Origin: Sphingobium xanthum
GTDB taxonomy: Bacteria; Pseudomonadota; Alphaproteobacteria; Sphingomonadales; Sphingomonadaceae
NCBI RefSeq assembly: GCF_019737615.1
Contig: NZ_JAHKKS010000011.1
Span: 1-64,000, forward strand
Direction: 5' to 3'
Length of the DNA stretch: 64,000 nucleotides
The notes under the pieces were generated by a model, which saw only the letters and a program-made list of their open reading frames with translations, was not told where the DNA came from and made no database searches. Positions 16,753 to 25,456 of the stretch are shown here, one piece after another. Position numbers and translations under genes: made by a program. The stretch's first letter is position 1. Every line of letters starts with the position of its first letter.

Positions 16753-17385
16753 ATGGCGACGTCCTCCAGCAGTAGCATCCTGCCCTGGCGCTACGGGCTG
16801 TTCCTGCTCGTCTTCGCCAGTGCCGTGCCATTTTCCTTCGCCTTCGATCCGGTCGTCGGTATCATGGCGGGGTTCGATCTCGGCGTGCTGGCGCTGCTGG
16901 CGAGCCTGCCGCCTCTGCTCTCGCACGGCGCGGACCAGATGCGCGAGCATGCCCGTCAGAACGACGCCAATCGCACGCTGATCCTCGCGCTCACCGGCAT
17001 CGTGATGCTGGTCATCCTCGTCGTCATCGCCGGCGAGCTGAGCTATGGGCGCGGCCCGACGCGGTGGGCACTCGCGCTCATCATCGCGACATTGATGCTC
17101 GCCTGGCTGTTCTCGAACATCGTCTATATGTTCCACTACGCCTTCCTGTTCTACCGCGGCGGCGCACACGGAGGGGATCGTGGCGGCCTCGGCTTTCCCG
17201 CGCGGAAGGAGCCGGACTACTGGGATTTCGCCTATCTCGCGTTCACGCTCGGCATGACCTTCCAGACCAGCGACGTGGAAATCACCGATCCGCAGATCCG
17301 CAAGGTGGCGCTGTTCCACAGCCTGGCCGCGTTCGTCTTCAACCTCGGCATCGTGGCCTTCACGATCAACATATTGGGTGGTTGA
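16753..17385 (+). CDS. DUF1345 integral membrane protein
   Basis: This 210-residue inner-membrane protein has about five transmembrane helices (around residues 15-30, 35-52, 75-92, 100-122 and 185-205). The family signature LAFTLGMTFQTSDVEITDPQIRKVAL is near the C terminus. DUF1345 proteins have no established function. The start MATSSSSS is chosen because it precedes the first helix with a short polar leader. The gene stands alone between a REP-like region and a palindromic repeat. Confidence 0.85.
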   Translation: MATSSSSSILPWRYGLFLLVFASAVPFSFAFDPVVGIMAGFDLGVLALLASLPPLLSHGADQMREHARQNDANRTLILALTGIVMLVILVVIAGELSYGRGPTRWALALIIATLMLAWLFSNIVYMFHYAFLFYRGGAHGGDRGGLGFPARKEPDYWDFAYLAFTLGMTFQTSDVEITDPQIRKVALFHSLAAFVFNLGIVAFTINILGG

Positions 17386-17401
17386 GCTACCTTGGTAAGC
17401 G

Positions 17402-17419
17402 CCTCCTCTGAAGAGGAGG
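17402..17419. repeat. Palindromic repeat core
   Basis: CCTCCTCT-GA-AGAGGAGG is a perfect 8-bp stem. The same core occurs in both arms of the inverted repeat at 8426-8541, indicating a dispersed repeat family. Confidence 0.65.
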
Positions 17420-17479
17420 GGCTAAGGAAGAGGGCGGCTTTCACCGCTTCCTTACCATTCCTCTTTACGACGCGCCTGC

Positions 17480-18799
17480 ATGAGCAACGAGACGAACGCG
17501 CCCGACGTCTGCCCCCGCTCGGCGGTGAGCCATGGCGTCGGCCTGGTGGGTCTGGCCGGCCTCGCGATCTGGATCGCGCTTGCGCGGCACTATCAGATGG
17601 ACGGGCCGCATGCCGGACTCGCCGCGGTGTTCGCCTGCGGCATTCCGATGGTCCTCTGGTCGATCTTCGTCGACAAGGTGCATCGCGGCGCCGAGACCGG
17701 CCTCGACTGGTCGAACCCGCGCCCGCTCGCCGAGATCCGTGACACCAGCATCGTCAAGCTCACTGGCCTCTGGATCACCTGGGGCATCATCGCCCTCTTC
17801 TACATGACCGGCGCGTGGTACATGCAGGGCGACTATCGCTACGCCGTCTCGGTGATGGCGCATGCCGCTCCGTTGCTCGTGCTGCTCTCCATTCCTTATG
17901 TGCTCTGGATCGACCGTCACCTGATCGAGCCGCGCGACGGTGCCTTTGCCTTCGGCCAGTGGCTGATCGGCGGAGCGGTTGGCCGTCCGGCGCCCGGCAT
18001 GGTCGCGGCTCATCTGCGCGCCTGGGCGGTGAAGGCCTTCTTCCTCGCTTTCATGCTCTCCATCGTCCCAGGCAATTTCCGCGGCACGATCGACTGGTAT
18101 GCAGATGACCTGTGGACCAATCCGGTCAGCCTCGCGGGATTCCTCATCTCGCTGATGTTCACCGTCGATGTGGCCTTCGCGACGGTCGGCTATGTGCTGA
18201 CGATGCGCCCGCTCGGCGCGCAGATCCGCAGCGCCAATCCCTTCCTCGCCGGCTGGCTGGCCGCGCTCATCTGCTATCCGCCCTTCGTCCTGATGGGCCC
18301 GGGCGGACCGCTCTTCTACGAGGCGGACACGCGCAGCTGGGACTATTGGCTCGCGGGCCATCCCGCCGCGCTCTGGGTCTGGGGCGCGATGCTGGTGCTG
18401 CTCACCGGCATCTATGCCTGGGCGACCGTCGCCTTCGGCCTGCGCTTCTCGAACCTCACCCATCGCGGCGTCCTGACGCACGGCCCATACCGCCTTTGCA
18501 AGCACCCCGCCTATCTGGCCAAGAATGCCTTTTGGTGGCTCTCGACCCTGCCGTTCCTGGTGACGAGCGGCAGCATCGAGGCGGGCCTGCGCAACGGCCT
18601 GCTGCTGGCGATCGTCAGCGGCGTCTATTATTGGCGCGCGCTGACCGAGGAAGCGCATCTGGGCGAAGATCCGGTCTATCGCGACTATGCCGCCTGGATG
18701 GAGCGCAATGCCCGGATCACGCGGACCCTAGCCCTGCTCACCGGCCGCCGCGCGCCGTCTGTCGGGGGAGGCACGCCGCCGATGGAACCGGCGGAGTAA
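17480..18799 (+). CDS. Isoprenylcysteine carboxyl methyltransferase (ICMT)-like membrane protein
   Basis: This 439-residue polytopic membrane protein has about ten hydrophobic helices. The C-terminal third carries the ICMT/PEMT-type methyltransferase signature: LTHGPYRLCKHPAYLAKN for SAM binding, then RALTEEAHLGEDPVYRDYAAWM with the conserved Glu/His pattern. Bacterial members methylate membrane-associated substrates that are mostly unidentified. The N-terminal ~250 residues are an extra membrane region. The gene lies alone; a strong inverted repeat (18809-18885) follows 10 bases later. Confidence 0.8.
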   Translation: MSNETNAPDVCPRSAVSHGVGLVGLAGLAIWIALARHYQMDGPHAGLAAVFACGIPMVLWSIFVDKVHRGAETGLDWSNPRPLAEIRDTSIVKLTGLWITWGIIALFYMTGAWYMQGDYRYAVSVMAHAAPLLVLLSIPYVLWIDRHLIEPRDGAFAFGQWLIGGAVGRPAPGMVAAHLRAWAVKAFFLAFMLSIVPGNFRGTIDWYADDLWTNPVSLAGFLISLMFTVDVAFATVGYVLTMRPLGAQIRSANPFLAGWLAALICYPPFVLMGPGGPLFYEADTRSWDYWLAGHPAALWVWGAMLVLLTGIYAWATVAFGLRFSNLTHRGVLTHGPYRLCKHPAYLAKNAFWWLSTLPFLVTSGSIEAGLRNGLLLAIVSGVYYWRALTEEAHLGEDPVYRDYAAWMERNARITRTLALLTGRRAPSVGGGTPPMEPAE

Positions 18800-18808
18800 T
18801 GCTTGTCT

Positions 18809-18885
18809 GTGCTCCTGCGAAAGCAGGAGCCTAGGGCGCAGCCGACGACCGTAGCCGCCCTGGGCTCCTGCTTCCGCAGGAGCAC
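18809..18885. repeat. Inverted repeat between convergent genes, terminator-like
   Basis: Arms 18809-18831 and 18863-18885 (GTGCTCCTGC..GCAGGAGCC and its complement) are nearly perfect reverse complements, and each arm is itself a short hairpin (CTCCTGC-GAAA-GCAGGAG). It lies between the ICMT-like gene and gshA, which converge, so it may terminate both; its form also matches dispersed REP elements. Confidence 0.65.
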
Positions 18886-18894
18886 GGCTAGGGC

Positions 18895-20268
18895 CTAGAA
18901 ACTCTCTTCCGCGTAGATCCGGCTGATATCGCCGCCCCACTCGCCGTTATAGCGGGCAAGCAACCGCTCGGAATGCGTCCATCCGCTGGAGACCACTTCG
19001 TCGAGCGTGCCGAGATAGCCCGTCTCATTATCGCCGATGCTGTTGAGCCGTGCCCGCGCGACAAGACCGGAGCGCGAAATGTCGAGCACGCGCCCGGCGA
19101 TATCGCGCAGCGTCCCGCCGCCGCCGATCGGCGTGTCGAGCGCAAGCCGTGGCACTTCCGAGCGCAAGGTCTCGCGCTCTTCCATCGTCCAGTCCTTGAC
19201 CACGTCCCAGGCCGCATCGAGCGCGCCGTCATCGTACAGCAGGCCGACCCAGAAGGCAGGCAGCGCGCAGATGCGGTTCCACGGCCCCCCATCGGCGCCG
19301 CGCATTTCGAGGAAGCTCTTCATCCGCACTTCGGGGAAAGCGGTCGAGAGATGGTCCGCCCAGTCGCTCATCGTCGGCTTCTCGCCAGGCAGGATCGACA
19401 GCTTGCCGGCCAGGAAGTCGCGGAAATTAAGGCCCGAGGCATCGAGATACTTGCCGTCGCGGAACACGAAATACATCGGCACGTCGAGCGCATAATCGGC
19501 ATAGCGCTCATAGCCGAAGCCGTCCTCGAAGACGAAGGGCAGCATGCCGGTGCGGTGCGGATCGGTGTCCGACCAGATATGGCTGCGATAGGAGAGATAG
19601 CCGTTGGGCTTGCTCTCGGTGAACGGCGAGTTGGCGAACAGGGCCGTCGCCAGCGGCTGCAACGCCAGCGAAACGCGGAACATCTTCGCCATGCGCGCTT
19701 CGCTCGAATAATCGAGATTCACCTGGATGGTGCAGGTGCGCAGCATCATGTCGAGGCCCATGGTCCCGACCCGCGGCATGTGGCGCAGCATGATCGCGTA
19801 GCGCCCCTTGGGCATGATCGGCAGCTCGGCGCGGGTCTTGTCCGGCCACATGCCGAGGCCGAGGAAACCGAGGCCGAGTTGGTCGCCGACCGCCTTCACT
19901 TGGCTTAGATGGCGGCCGGTCTCGGCGCAGGTCTCGTGTAGATTGTCGAGCGGCGCACCGCTCAGCTCCAGCTGGCCGGCGGGCTCGAGGCTGACCGTGC
20001 CGTCCGCGCCGGCTAGCGCAATAATCTTGCCGCCCTCCTCGACCGGCTTCCAGCCATAGGCTTGCAAGCCCTTCAGCAGATCGAGAATGCCGCCCGGCTC
20101 CTCATAGGAGGGCGCGCGATGATCGGCGAGGCGATAGACGAACTTCTCGTGCTCAGTGCCGATCTTCCAGCGATCGGCGGGCTTCTCGCCCTCTTCGAAC
20201 AGGCTGATCAGCTGCTCGCGAGTCTCGATGATCGGGTCCTCGCCAGCTGATTCCGTGCGTGTGCTCAT
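18895..20268 (-). CDS. gshA: Glutamate-cysteine ligase
   Basis: This 457-residue cytoplasmic enzyme catalyses ATP-dependent formation of gamma-glutamylcysteine, the first step of glutathione synthesis. It has the plant/alphaproteobacterial GCL signature: WKIGTEHEKFVY near residue 35, SLEPAGQLELSGAPL, MLRTCTIQVNLDYSSEARM and MKSFLEMRGADGGPW. It supplies glutathione for the several GST-type proteins encoded in this window. The start is 61 bases downstream of rsmE on the same strand, so an operon is likely. Confidence 0.94.
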   Translation of the reverse strand: MSTRTESAGEDPIIETREQLISLFEEGEKPADRWKIGTEHEKFVYRLADHRAPSYEEPGGILDLLKGLQAYGWKPVEEGGKIIALAGADGTVSLEPAGQLELSGAPLDNLHETCAETGRHLSQVKAVGDQLGLGFLGLGMWPDKTRAELPIMPKGRYAIMLRHMPRVGTMGLDMMLRTCTIQVNLDYSSEARMAKMFRVSLALQPLATALFANSPFTESKPNGYLSYRSHIWSDTDPHRTGMLPFVFEDGFGYERYADYALDVPMYFVFRDGKYLDASGLNFRDFLAGKLSILPGEKPTMSDWADHLSTAFPEVRMKSFLEMRGADGGPWNRICALPAFWVGLLYDDGALDAAWDVVKDWTMEERETLRSEVPRLALDTPIGGGGTLRDIAGRVLDISRSGLVARARLNSIGDNETGYLGTLDEVVSSGWTHSERLLARYNGEWGGDISRIYAEESF

Positions 20269-20329
20269 ACCCGTTCTTTTCCCTCACCACTCGCGGCGCC
20301 CATAAGGGGTTTGCCGGGGGCGCGCAAAT

Positions 20330-21091
20330 TCATTTCGTTTCGCAACTTGTCCAGTCGCCATTCTGGGACATCCACGCCGCGGTCGCTGCGATGGCGGCGG
20401 TTTCGGCGCGCAGGATGCGCGGACCGAGCGAGATCGGCCGGGCCTGCGGCACCGCGCGGATCGCCTCGCGCTCGCCCGTCGTGAAGCCGCCTTCCGGCCC
20501 GATCAGCAACGCAGCCGGGCCGGGATTCGCTGCGAAGGCATCCTTGAGCGGAACACCGCCCAGCTCATCGGCGAAGAAAAGCACGCGCTCCTCCGGCCAG
20601 CTCTTCAGCAGCGCGGGCAGGCCGACCATCTCGGCCAAAGCGGGCAGCGCGGTGCGCCCGCATTGCTCGGCGGCTTCCACCAGATGCGCCTGCAACCGGT
20701 CGGCATTCAGCTTGTCGACCACGCAGCGCTCGGTCAGCACCGGCACCAGCCGCGCGACGCCGAGCTCGCAGGCTTTCTCGGCGACGAGGTCGATCCGGCC
20801 TTTCTTGATCGGCGCGGCGCACAGCCAGAAGTCGGGCACCGTCTCAGGCGGCCTGGTCTGCGCCGTGCAGCGCAGGACGAGATCGCGCTTGCGGATCTGC
20901 TCCGCCTGCGCCGCCCATTCGCCGGACGCCCCGTCGAACAACAGCACGACATCGCCCTCGCGCACGCGCATCACCGAGATGAGATAATGCGCGCCATTGC
21001 CATCGATCGGCACGGCGACGCCTTCGCCGAGCGCCGTCTCGACGAACAGGCGCGGCGCGGATCGGGGCGGCCAAGCGGGGGTGGCGGGCAT
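20330..21091 (-). CDS. rsmE: 16S rRNA (uracil-1498-N3)-methyltransferase RsmE
   Basis: This 253-residue SPOUT methyltransferase modifies U1498 of 16S rRNA. It has an N-terminal PUA-like domain (HYLISVMRVREGD) and the C-terminal knotted SAM-binding motifs LLIGPEGGFTTGEREAI and SLGPRILRAETAAIAA. CELGVARLVPVLTERCV is the family linker. In many Alphaproteobacteria rsmE and gshA are adjacent, as here. The length is normal. Confidence 0.93.
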   Translation of the reverse strand: MPATPAWPPRSAPRLFVETALGEGVAVPIDGNGAHYLISVMRVREGDVVLLFDGASGEWAAQAEQIRKRDLVLRCTAQTRPPETVPDFWLCAAPIKKGRIDLVAEKACELGVARLVPVLTERCVVDKLNADRLQAHLVEAAEQCGRTALPALAEMVGLPALLKSWPEERVLFFADELGGVPLKDAFAANPGPAALLIGPEGGFTTGEREAIRAVPQARPISLGPRILRAETAAIAATAAWMSQNGDWTSCETK

Positions 21092-21418
21092 GGGAGCGGA
21101 CTAGCCGGGCGGGCAGGGCGGGGCAAGCCGGTGCATGGCGGCATTGCACGAGCACACTCTTACCGTTCGCTCCCATTCCAACCAGCTCGTCATGGTGAAC
21201 TTGTTTCAGCATCCATTTCGCCGGCTCGACCTGAGCTTGAAGGCACGATGGATGCTGAAACAAGTTCAGCATGACGGCGTATAGCAGATCGGGCCTGGTG
21301 AGAGTTGAAGTGGACCCGTCCTAAATCAGCCCATTTTAGTAAACTGTCACCGTAACCCCAAGCGACATGCGTAAGTTTGGTGAGTTTAGTAAAATGTCAC
21401 TGTAGTCCCACTGTAATC
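21092..21418. other. Intergenic region with palindrome and direct repeats
   Basis: No gene is recognised. A perfect 21-bp inverted repeat (21196-21216 and 21248-21268, core TTGTTTCAGCATCCAT) belongs to the REP-like class. Further on, TTTAGTAAA.TGTCAC.GTA.CCCA occurs twice, at about 21335-21360 and 21385-21410, as a diverged direct repeat just past the end of the AT-richer DUF4265 gene. It may be a decayed mobile-element end. Confidence 0.45.
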
Positions 21419-21862
21419 CTAGACTGAATGTTCAAAATTCGATTCTTCAAAGTCCCAAATCTCGTCGGATTCTCCCGCTTCGAGTTCCGAGTATACCTTT
21501 TCGATGTCAGAATCCGATGGAATACTTACCGAGACCAGTAGAACCTCACCGATCTTCCCAACCTCATACAAACAACCAAGATCGGCAATCTGCTTCAATC
21601 GATCTTCCGGCAACGTCTCTCCATGAACGATAATGCGGTAAGTGGAGTGTCCTCCTGGCAGCGAAACAGATACAAAGTCTTCGATGCCATCCGTGCTCAA
21701 TTCGGTTTTTATGATATCGTTAAAGCTCACTCCAAAGGCTAGAAAAGGAAGATTGTCGAGTCGACGCAATCCACTATCAAGTGGGTCGGCCCAGAGGGTT
21801 TCAGTAGCTGAGCCGTGCCATTGATCGGCATCCAGCACGAAGCGTATTTTCACTTTTTCCAT
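21419..21862 (-). CDS. DUF4265 domain-containing protein
   Basis: This 147-residue acidic cytoplasmic protein matches the DUF4265 pattern: TETLWADPLDSGLRRLDNLPFLAFGVSFNDII near the N terminus, then SLPGGHSTYRIIVHG. The function is unknown. Base composition is visibly more AT-rich than neighbours, and codon use includes many A/T-ending codons. Together with flanking repeats this suggests horizontal acquisition. Such proteins often occur as isolated accessory genes, sometimes near toxin loci, but no partner is visible here. Confidence 0.75.
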   Translation of the reverse strand: MEKVKIRFVLDADQWHGSATETLWADPLDSGLRRLDNLPFLAFGVSFNDIIKTELSTDGIEDFVSVSLPGGHSTYRIIVHGETLPEDRLKQIADLGCLYEVGKIGEVLLVSVSIPSDSDIEKVYSELEAGESDEIWDFEESNFEHSV

Positions 21863-21887
21863 CAGTTGTGCTGTTCCTCGTCTCGTC

Positions 21888-21899
21888 GTAAACGTTTAC
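21888..21899. promoter_or_regulatory. Palindromic operator-like site
   Basis: GTAAACGTTTAC is a perfect 12-bp palindrome 26 bases upstream of the DUF4265 start codon and ~130 bases upstream of ubiA. The centre AACGTT resembles operators of LacI-family and related regulators. The bound protein is unknown. Confidence 0.4.
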
Positions 21900-22029
21900 C
21901 CCTCGCCAAATCGCCTCCCCGACGCTCTCATTCAAGCAACCGATCGCGAAAGCCGCAAGCGACTTGAGAGGGCGTATCGAGCCCAAGAACGGCCTGCCCT
22001 TGCCGCGCCTTCTGTGGCAAAGGCGCACC

Positions 22030-22938
22030 ATGGAACCGACGCAGATCGTCCCCGATACCGAAACGCGCGGCCTTCTGCGCCTGCTTCCGCGCGCCGCCCG
22101 GCCCTACGCGCTGCTCGCGCGGTTCGACCGGCCGATCGGCTGGTGGCTGCTCTTCTGGCCCGGCGCCTGGGCGATCGCGCTGGCGGGCGGCCTGCCGGAG
22201 CGCTGGCCGATGCTGTTCTGGTTCCTGCTCGGCAGCATCGCGATGCGTGGCGCGGGCTGCGTCTATAACGACATCGTCGATCGCGATCTCGACCGCCAGG
22301 TCGCCCGCACCGCCAGCCGGCCGATCGCGAGCGGCGCCGTGTCGCTCAGGGCGGCGTGGGTCTGGCTGGTCTCGCTCTGCCTCGTCGGGCTGATCGTGCT
22401 GCTACAATTGCGCTGGCAGGCGCAGATCGTGGCGCTGGCGAGCCTCGCTCTGGTCGCCGCCTATCCGTTCATGAAGCGCATCACCGGCTTTCCGCAGGCC
22501 TGGCTCGGCCTCGTCTTCACCTGGGCTGCACCGGTCGGCTGGGTAGAGATCACAGGCGGGATGAACGCCGCCGGGCTGCTGCTCTATGCCGGCGCCTTCT
22601 TCTGGTGCATCGGCTACGACACGATCTACGCCCTGCAGGACAAGGAGGACGACGCGCTGGTCGGCATCGGCTCCAGCGCGCTCACCATGGGGCGGCATGT
22701 GAAGGCCGGCGTCGGCCTCTGCTATGCGCTGGCGATCCTGCTCTGGGGCGGCGCGCTCTGGCTCGTCCAGCCCCTCTGGCTTTCCTTGCTCGCCCTTGCG
22801 CCGATCGCGCTGCATGTCCTGTGGCAAGTCGCGGCACTCAAGGAAGACGGCGAAGACCCGCTGGTCAAGTTCCGCGCGAACCGGTTCGCGGGGCTGCTGA
22901 TGTTTCTGGCGTGTCTGGTGGTGGGGATGGTCCAGTAA
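22030..22938 (+). CDS. ubiA: 4-hydroxybenzoate polyprenyltransferase
   Basis: This 302-residue membrane enzyme attaches the polyprenyl tail to 4-hydroxybenzoate in ubiquinone synthesis. It has the two aspartate-rich motifs of the UbiA family, NDIVDRDLDRQVARTASRP (about residue 80) and YALQDKEDD (about 202), among about eight to nine helices. Ubiquinol made through this pathway feeds oxidases such as the bd oxidase upstream. The ATG at 22030 is preferred over an in-frame TTG at 21964 because homology starts near it. Confidence 0.92.
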   Translation: MEPTQIVPDTETRGLLRLLPRAARPYALLARFDRPIGWWLLFWPGAWAIALAGGLPERWPMLFWFLLGSIAMRGAGCVYNDIVDRDLDRQVARTASRPIASGAVSLRAAWVWLVSLCLVGLIVLLQLRWQAQIVALASLALVAAYPFMKRITGFPQAWLGLVFTWAAPVGWVEITGGMNAAGLLLYAGAFFWCIGYDTIYALQDKEDDALVGIGSSALTMGRHVKAGVGLCYALAILLWGGALWLVQPLWLSLLALAPIALHVLWQVAALKEDGEDPLVKFRANRFAGLLMFLACLVVGMVQ

Positions 22939-22940
22939 CT

Positions 22941-22962
22941 CTCTCCCGCTTTCGCGGGAGAG
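22941..22962 (+). terminator. Short hairpin after ubiA overlapping the next ribosome binding site
   Basis: CTCTCCCGC and GCGGGAGAG form a perfect 9-bp stem with a 4-base loop directly after the ubiA stop. The right arm contains the GGGAGAGG that would serve as ribosome binding site for the ATG at 22967, so it may limit translation of the next gene or act as a terminator. Confidence 0.5.
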
Positions 22963-22966
22963 GCTT

Positions 22967-23671
22967 ATGACATCCAACCATCCCGCTAGCGCCCTCCGCT
23001 CAATCCCGCTATTGCGCCGCACAATGCTGCATCGCCTCTACGAATGGACGCTGGCCAAGGCCGCGCACCGCCACGCCGAATGGTGGCTCATCGTCGTCTC
23101 CTTCCTTGAGTCCAGCTTCTTCCCGATCCCGCCGCATCCGCTGCTCGGCCTCATGTGCCTCGCGCGGCCGAACAAGGCGCTGCGCTATGGGATCATCTGC
23201 ACGCTGGCGTCGGTCGCGGGTGGCCTGCTCGGCTATGCGATCGGCCATTTCCTGTTCGAGGCGGTCGGCATCAGCCTGCTCGGCGCGCTCGGCCTGACCG
23301 AGAGCTTCCCGAAAGCCGCCTGCTATCTGCGCGATTATGGCGCGGAGATCATCCTGGTGAAGGGCGCGACTCCGATCCCGTTCAAGCTCATCACGATCAC
23401 GGCGGGCTTCATCGGCCTCTCGCTGTTCACCTTCCTGTGGGCGAGCATCATTTCGCGCGCCATGCAGTTCGTGCTGGTAGGCGCCCTGTTCTGGAAGTTC
23501 GGTGCGCCGATCAAGGTCTATCTGGAGCGCTATCTCGGCTGGATTACGGCCGCGTTCGCAGTGCTCGTGGTCGGTGGCATCCTCGCGGTGAGCCTGCTCG
23601 GCGGCGGCACCGGCAAGGCCGGCGACAAGTGCAGCGGCGCCACGATGGAGCAGATCGTCGGCGCTAAATAA
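22967..23671 (+). CDS. DedA/VTT-family membrane protein (YqaA-like)
   Basis: This protein of up to 234 residues belongs to the VTT/SNARE-associated (DedA, YqaA) family of membrane proteins thought to move lipids across the inner membrane. Features are LESSFFPIPPHPLLGLM near the N terminus and KGATPIPFKLITITAGFIGLSLFTFLWASIISRAMQF, the conserved re-entrant-loop region. Two starts are possible: 22967 has a close GGGAGAGG, while 23024 (MLHRLYEW) fits the usual family N terminus. It follows ubiA by 28 bases. Confidence 0.85.
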   Translation: MTSNHPASALRSIPLLRRTMLHRLYEWTLAKAAHRHAEWWLIVVSFLESSFFPIPPHPLLGLMCLARPNKALRYGIICTLASVAGGLLGYAIGHFLFEAVGISLLGALGLTESFPKAACYLRDYGAEIILVKGATPIPFKLITITAGFIGLSLFTFLWASIISRAMQFVLVGALFWKFGAPIKVYLERYLGWITAAFAVLVVGGILAVSLLGGGTGKAGDKCSGATMEQIVGAK

Positions 23672-23815
23672 GCGCTGTCCTACAGCCCGCCGCCCATGCC
23701 ATCTCACCATGCGCGATATGCGGGAAGTTAGAGAAGTTCCGAAAAATCGCTTCGCTGATCGGCGGGCAGTGGGCCGCAATTGCAACTGTCACGAAACCGG
23801 GCGATAGGAGCGGCC

Positions 23816-25381
23816 GTGGCGAGCATCCGGATGATCCAGACGATGATGACGCGGCGCCCGGGGCTGGTCGCGCTGCTGGCTGGCGCCCTGTCCGCGACCG
23901 GCTTCGCGCCCCTGCATCTCTGGCCGCTGACCCTCGCGCTGCTGGCGCTGTTCCTGCATCTGCTCTGGCTGGCACCAGACCGGAAAGGCGCGTTCAAGAT
24001 CGGCTATGCCTTCGGTCTCGGGCAATTCAGCATCGGGCTCAACTGGATCGCGCATGCGTTCACCTTCCAGGACACGATGCCGCATGCGCTCGGCTATCCG
24101 GCCGTCGTCCTGCTCTCCTTCTACCTCGCCGTCTATCCGGGCATCGGCGCGATTATCGGCTGGCAATTGGGGCGCGGCCGGCCGCAGCTGTTCGCCCTGT
24201 TCGTCGCCTGTGCCTGGTTGCTGACCGAATATCTGCGCGCCACGCTCTTCACTGGCTTTGCCTGGAATCCGCTCGGCGTCATCTGGCTGGGCACGGGCGT
24301 CGATCAGCTCAGCATCGTGATCGGCACTTATGGCCTCGGCCTGATCGTGATGCTGGCCGGTGGCGCGCTCTGGTGGGCGTCGCATCGGCAATGGCGGCCG
24401 GCGGGGCTGATGGCCGTGGGCTTGGCGATCGTCGCGGCGCTGGGCCTGCTGCGCGCCGGACAGGTCGAGGCGGATCGAGCATCCGGTGCCGTCGCATCGA
24501 TCCGGGTCGTCCAGCCGAACATCAATCAGAACGAGAAATATGACCCGCAGCTCGAGGAGCTGAATTTCCGGCGGCTGGCCTCGCTCACTGGCGGCCCGGT
24601 CGTGCAGCCGCGCCTTGTCTTCTGGCCCGAGGCGGCCGTGCCCGCGATTCTCGACATGGAGCCGCGCTGGCGCGCGCGCATCGCCATGCTGCTCGGGCCG
24701 GACGAGCTGCTGATGCTCGGCGGCGACAAGTTCCACTATGCGGAGCAGAACGGCATCATCGATGCCAACACGCTCGCCGGTGCCAACAACAGCCTGTGGG
24801 TGCTGGATGCGCGAGGATCGCTGCTCGGGCGCTACGACAAGGCGCATCTCGTGCCTTATGGCGAATATCTGCCGATGCGGCCGCTGCTGAGCGCGATCGG
24901 CTTGTCGCGGCTGGTGCCGGGCGATGTCGATTTCTGGCCGGGACCGGGACCGCGCACACTGGCCTTGCCTGCGGCGGAGAAGCGCGGCCCGCTCGAAATG
25001 GGGGTGCAGCTTTGCTACGAGATCATCTTCTCGGGGCAGGTGATCGACCCCGCCAATCGGCCGGACTTCATCTTCAATCCCTCCAACGATGCCTGGTTTG
25101 GCTCCTGGGGTCCGCCGCAGCATCTGGCGCAGGCGCGGCTGCGCGCGATCGAGGAGGGCTTGAGCGTGATCCGATCAACGCCGACCGGCATTTCCGCGCT
25201 GGTCGATCCGGCCGGGCGGATCGTCGATGATATCCCGCATGGCGAGGCCGGCGCGTTCGATGCCTTGCTGCCGCCCGCGCAGGCGCCGACGCTCTTCTCG
25301 CGCTTCGGCAACATCATCCCGCTCGGCCTTGCCGTGATTCTGTTGGTTAGCGGCGTTGCCATTGCGCGCCGCAACCGTTAG
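23816..25381 (+). CDS. lnt: Apolipoprotein N-acyltransferase
   Basis: This 521-residue inner-membrane enzyme adds the third acyl chain to lipoproteins. It has about seven transmembrane segments in the N-terminal half, then a nitrilase-like domain with the catalytic triad Glu272 (FWPEAAVP), Lys342 (RYDKAHLVPYGEYLP) and Cys400 (QLCYEIIFS). A final helix (IPLGLAVILLVSGVAIA) anchors the C terminus. A GTG start at 23816 is chosen because AGGAG lies 5 bases upstream; an upstream in-frame TTG lacks a ribosome site. Confidence 0.94.
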   Translation: MASIRMIQTMMTRRPGLVALLAGALSATGFAPLHLWPLTLALLALFLHLLWLAPDRKGAFKIGYAFGLGQFSIGLNWIAHAFTFQDTMPHALGYPAVVLLSFYLAVYPGIGAIIGWQLGRGRPQLFALFVACAWLLTEYLRATLFTGFAWNPLGVIWLGTGVDQLSIVIGTYGLGLIVMLAGGALWWASHRQWRPAGLMAVGLAIVAALGLLRAGQVEADRASGAVASIRVVQPNINQNEKYDPQLEELNFRRLASLTGGPVVQPRLVFWPEAAVPAILDMEPRWRARIAMLLGPDELLMLGGDKFHYAEQNGIIDANTLAGANNSLWVLDARGSLLGRYDKAHLVPYGEYLPMRPLLSAIGLSRLVPGDVDFWPGPGPRTLALPAAEKRGPLEMGVQLCYEIIFSGQVIDPANRPDFIFNPSNDAWFGSWGPPQHLAQARLRAIEEGLSVIRSTPTGISALVDPAGRIVDDIPHGEAGAFDALLPPAQAPTLFSRFGNIIPLGLAVILLVSGVAIARRNR

Positions 25382-25416
25382 AGGCGCACGCACATAAACA
25401 TTTCTTTATATCAAGC

Positions 25417-25435
25417 GCGGTCACGTCCGAACCGC
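25417..25435 (+). promoter_or_regulatory. Small hairpin in the metK leader
   Basis: GCGGT and ACCGC pair around a 9-base loop 22 bases before the metK start codon. It could be part of a regulatory leader. I could not fit it to the SAM-II or SAM/SAH riboswitch consensus, so no riboswitch is claimed. Confidence 0.25.
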
Positions 25436-25456
25436 TAGAAGAAAGGCCCCGGCTCC

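Noticed and set aside
25382-25456. A SAM-responsive riboswitch upstream of metK
   Set aside because: Only one 5-bp hairpin is visible and I could not fit the SAM-II or SAM/SAH conserved core.
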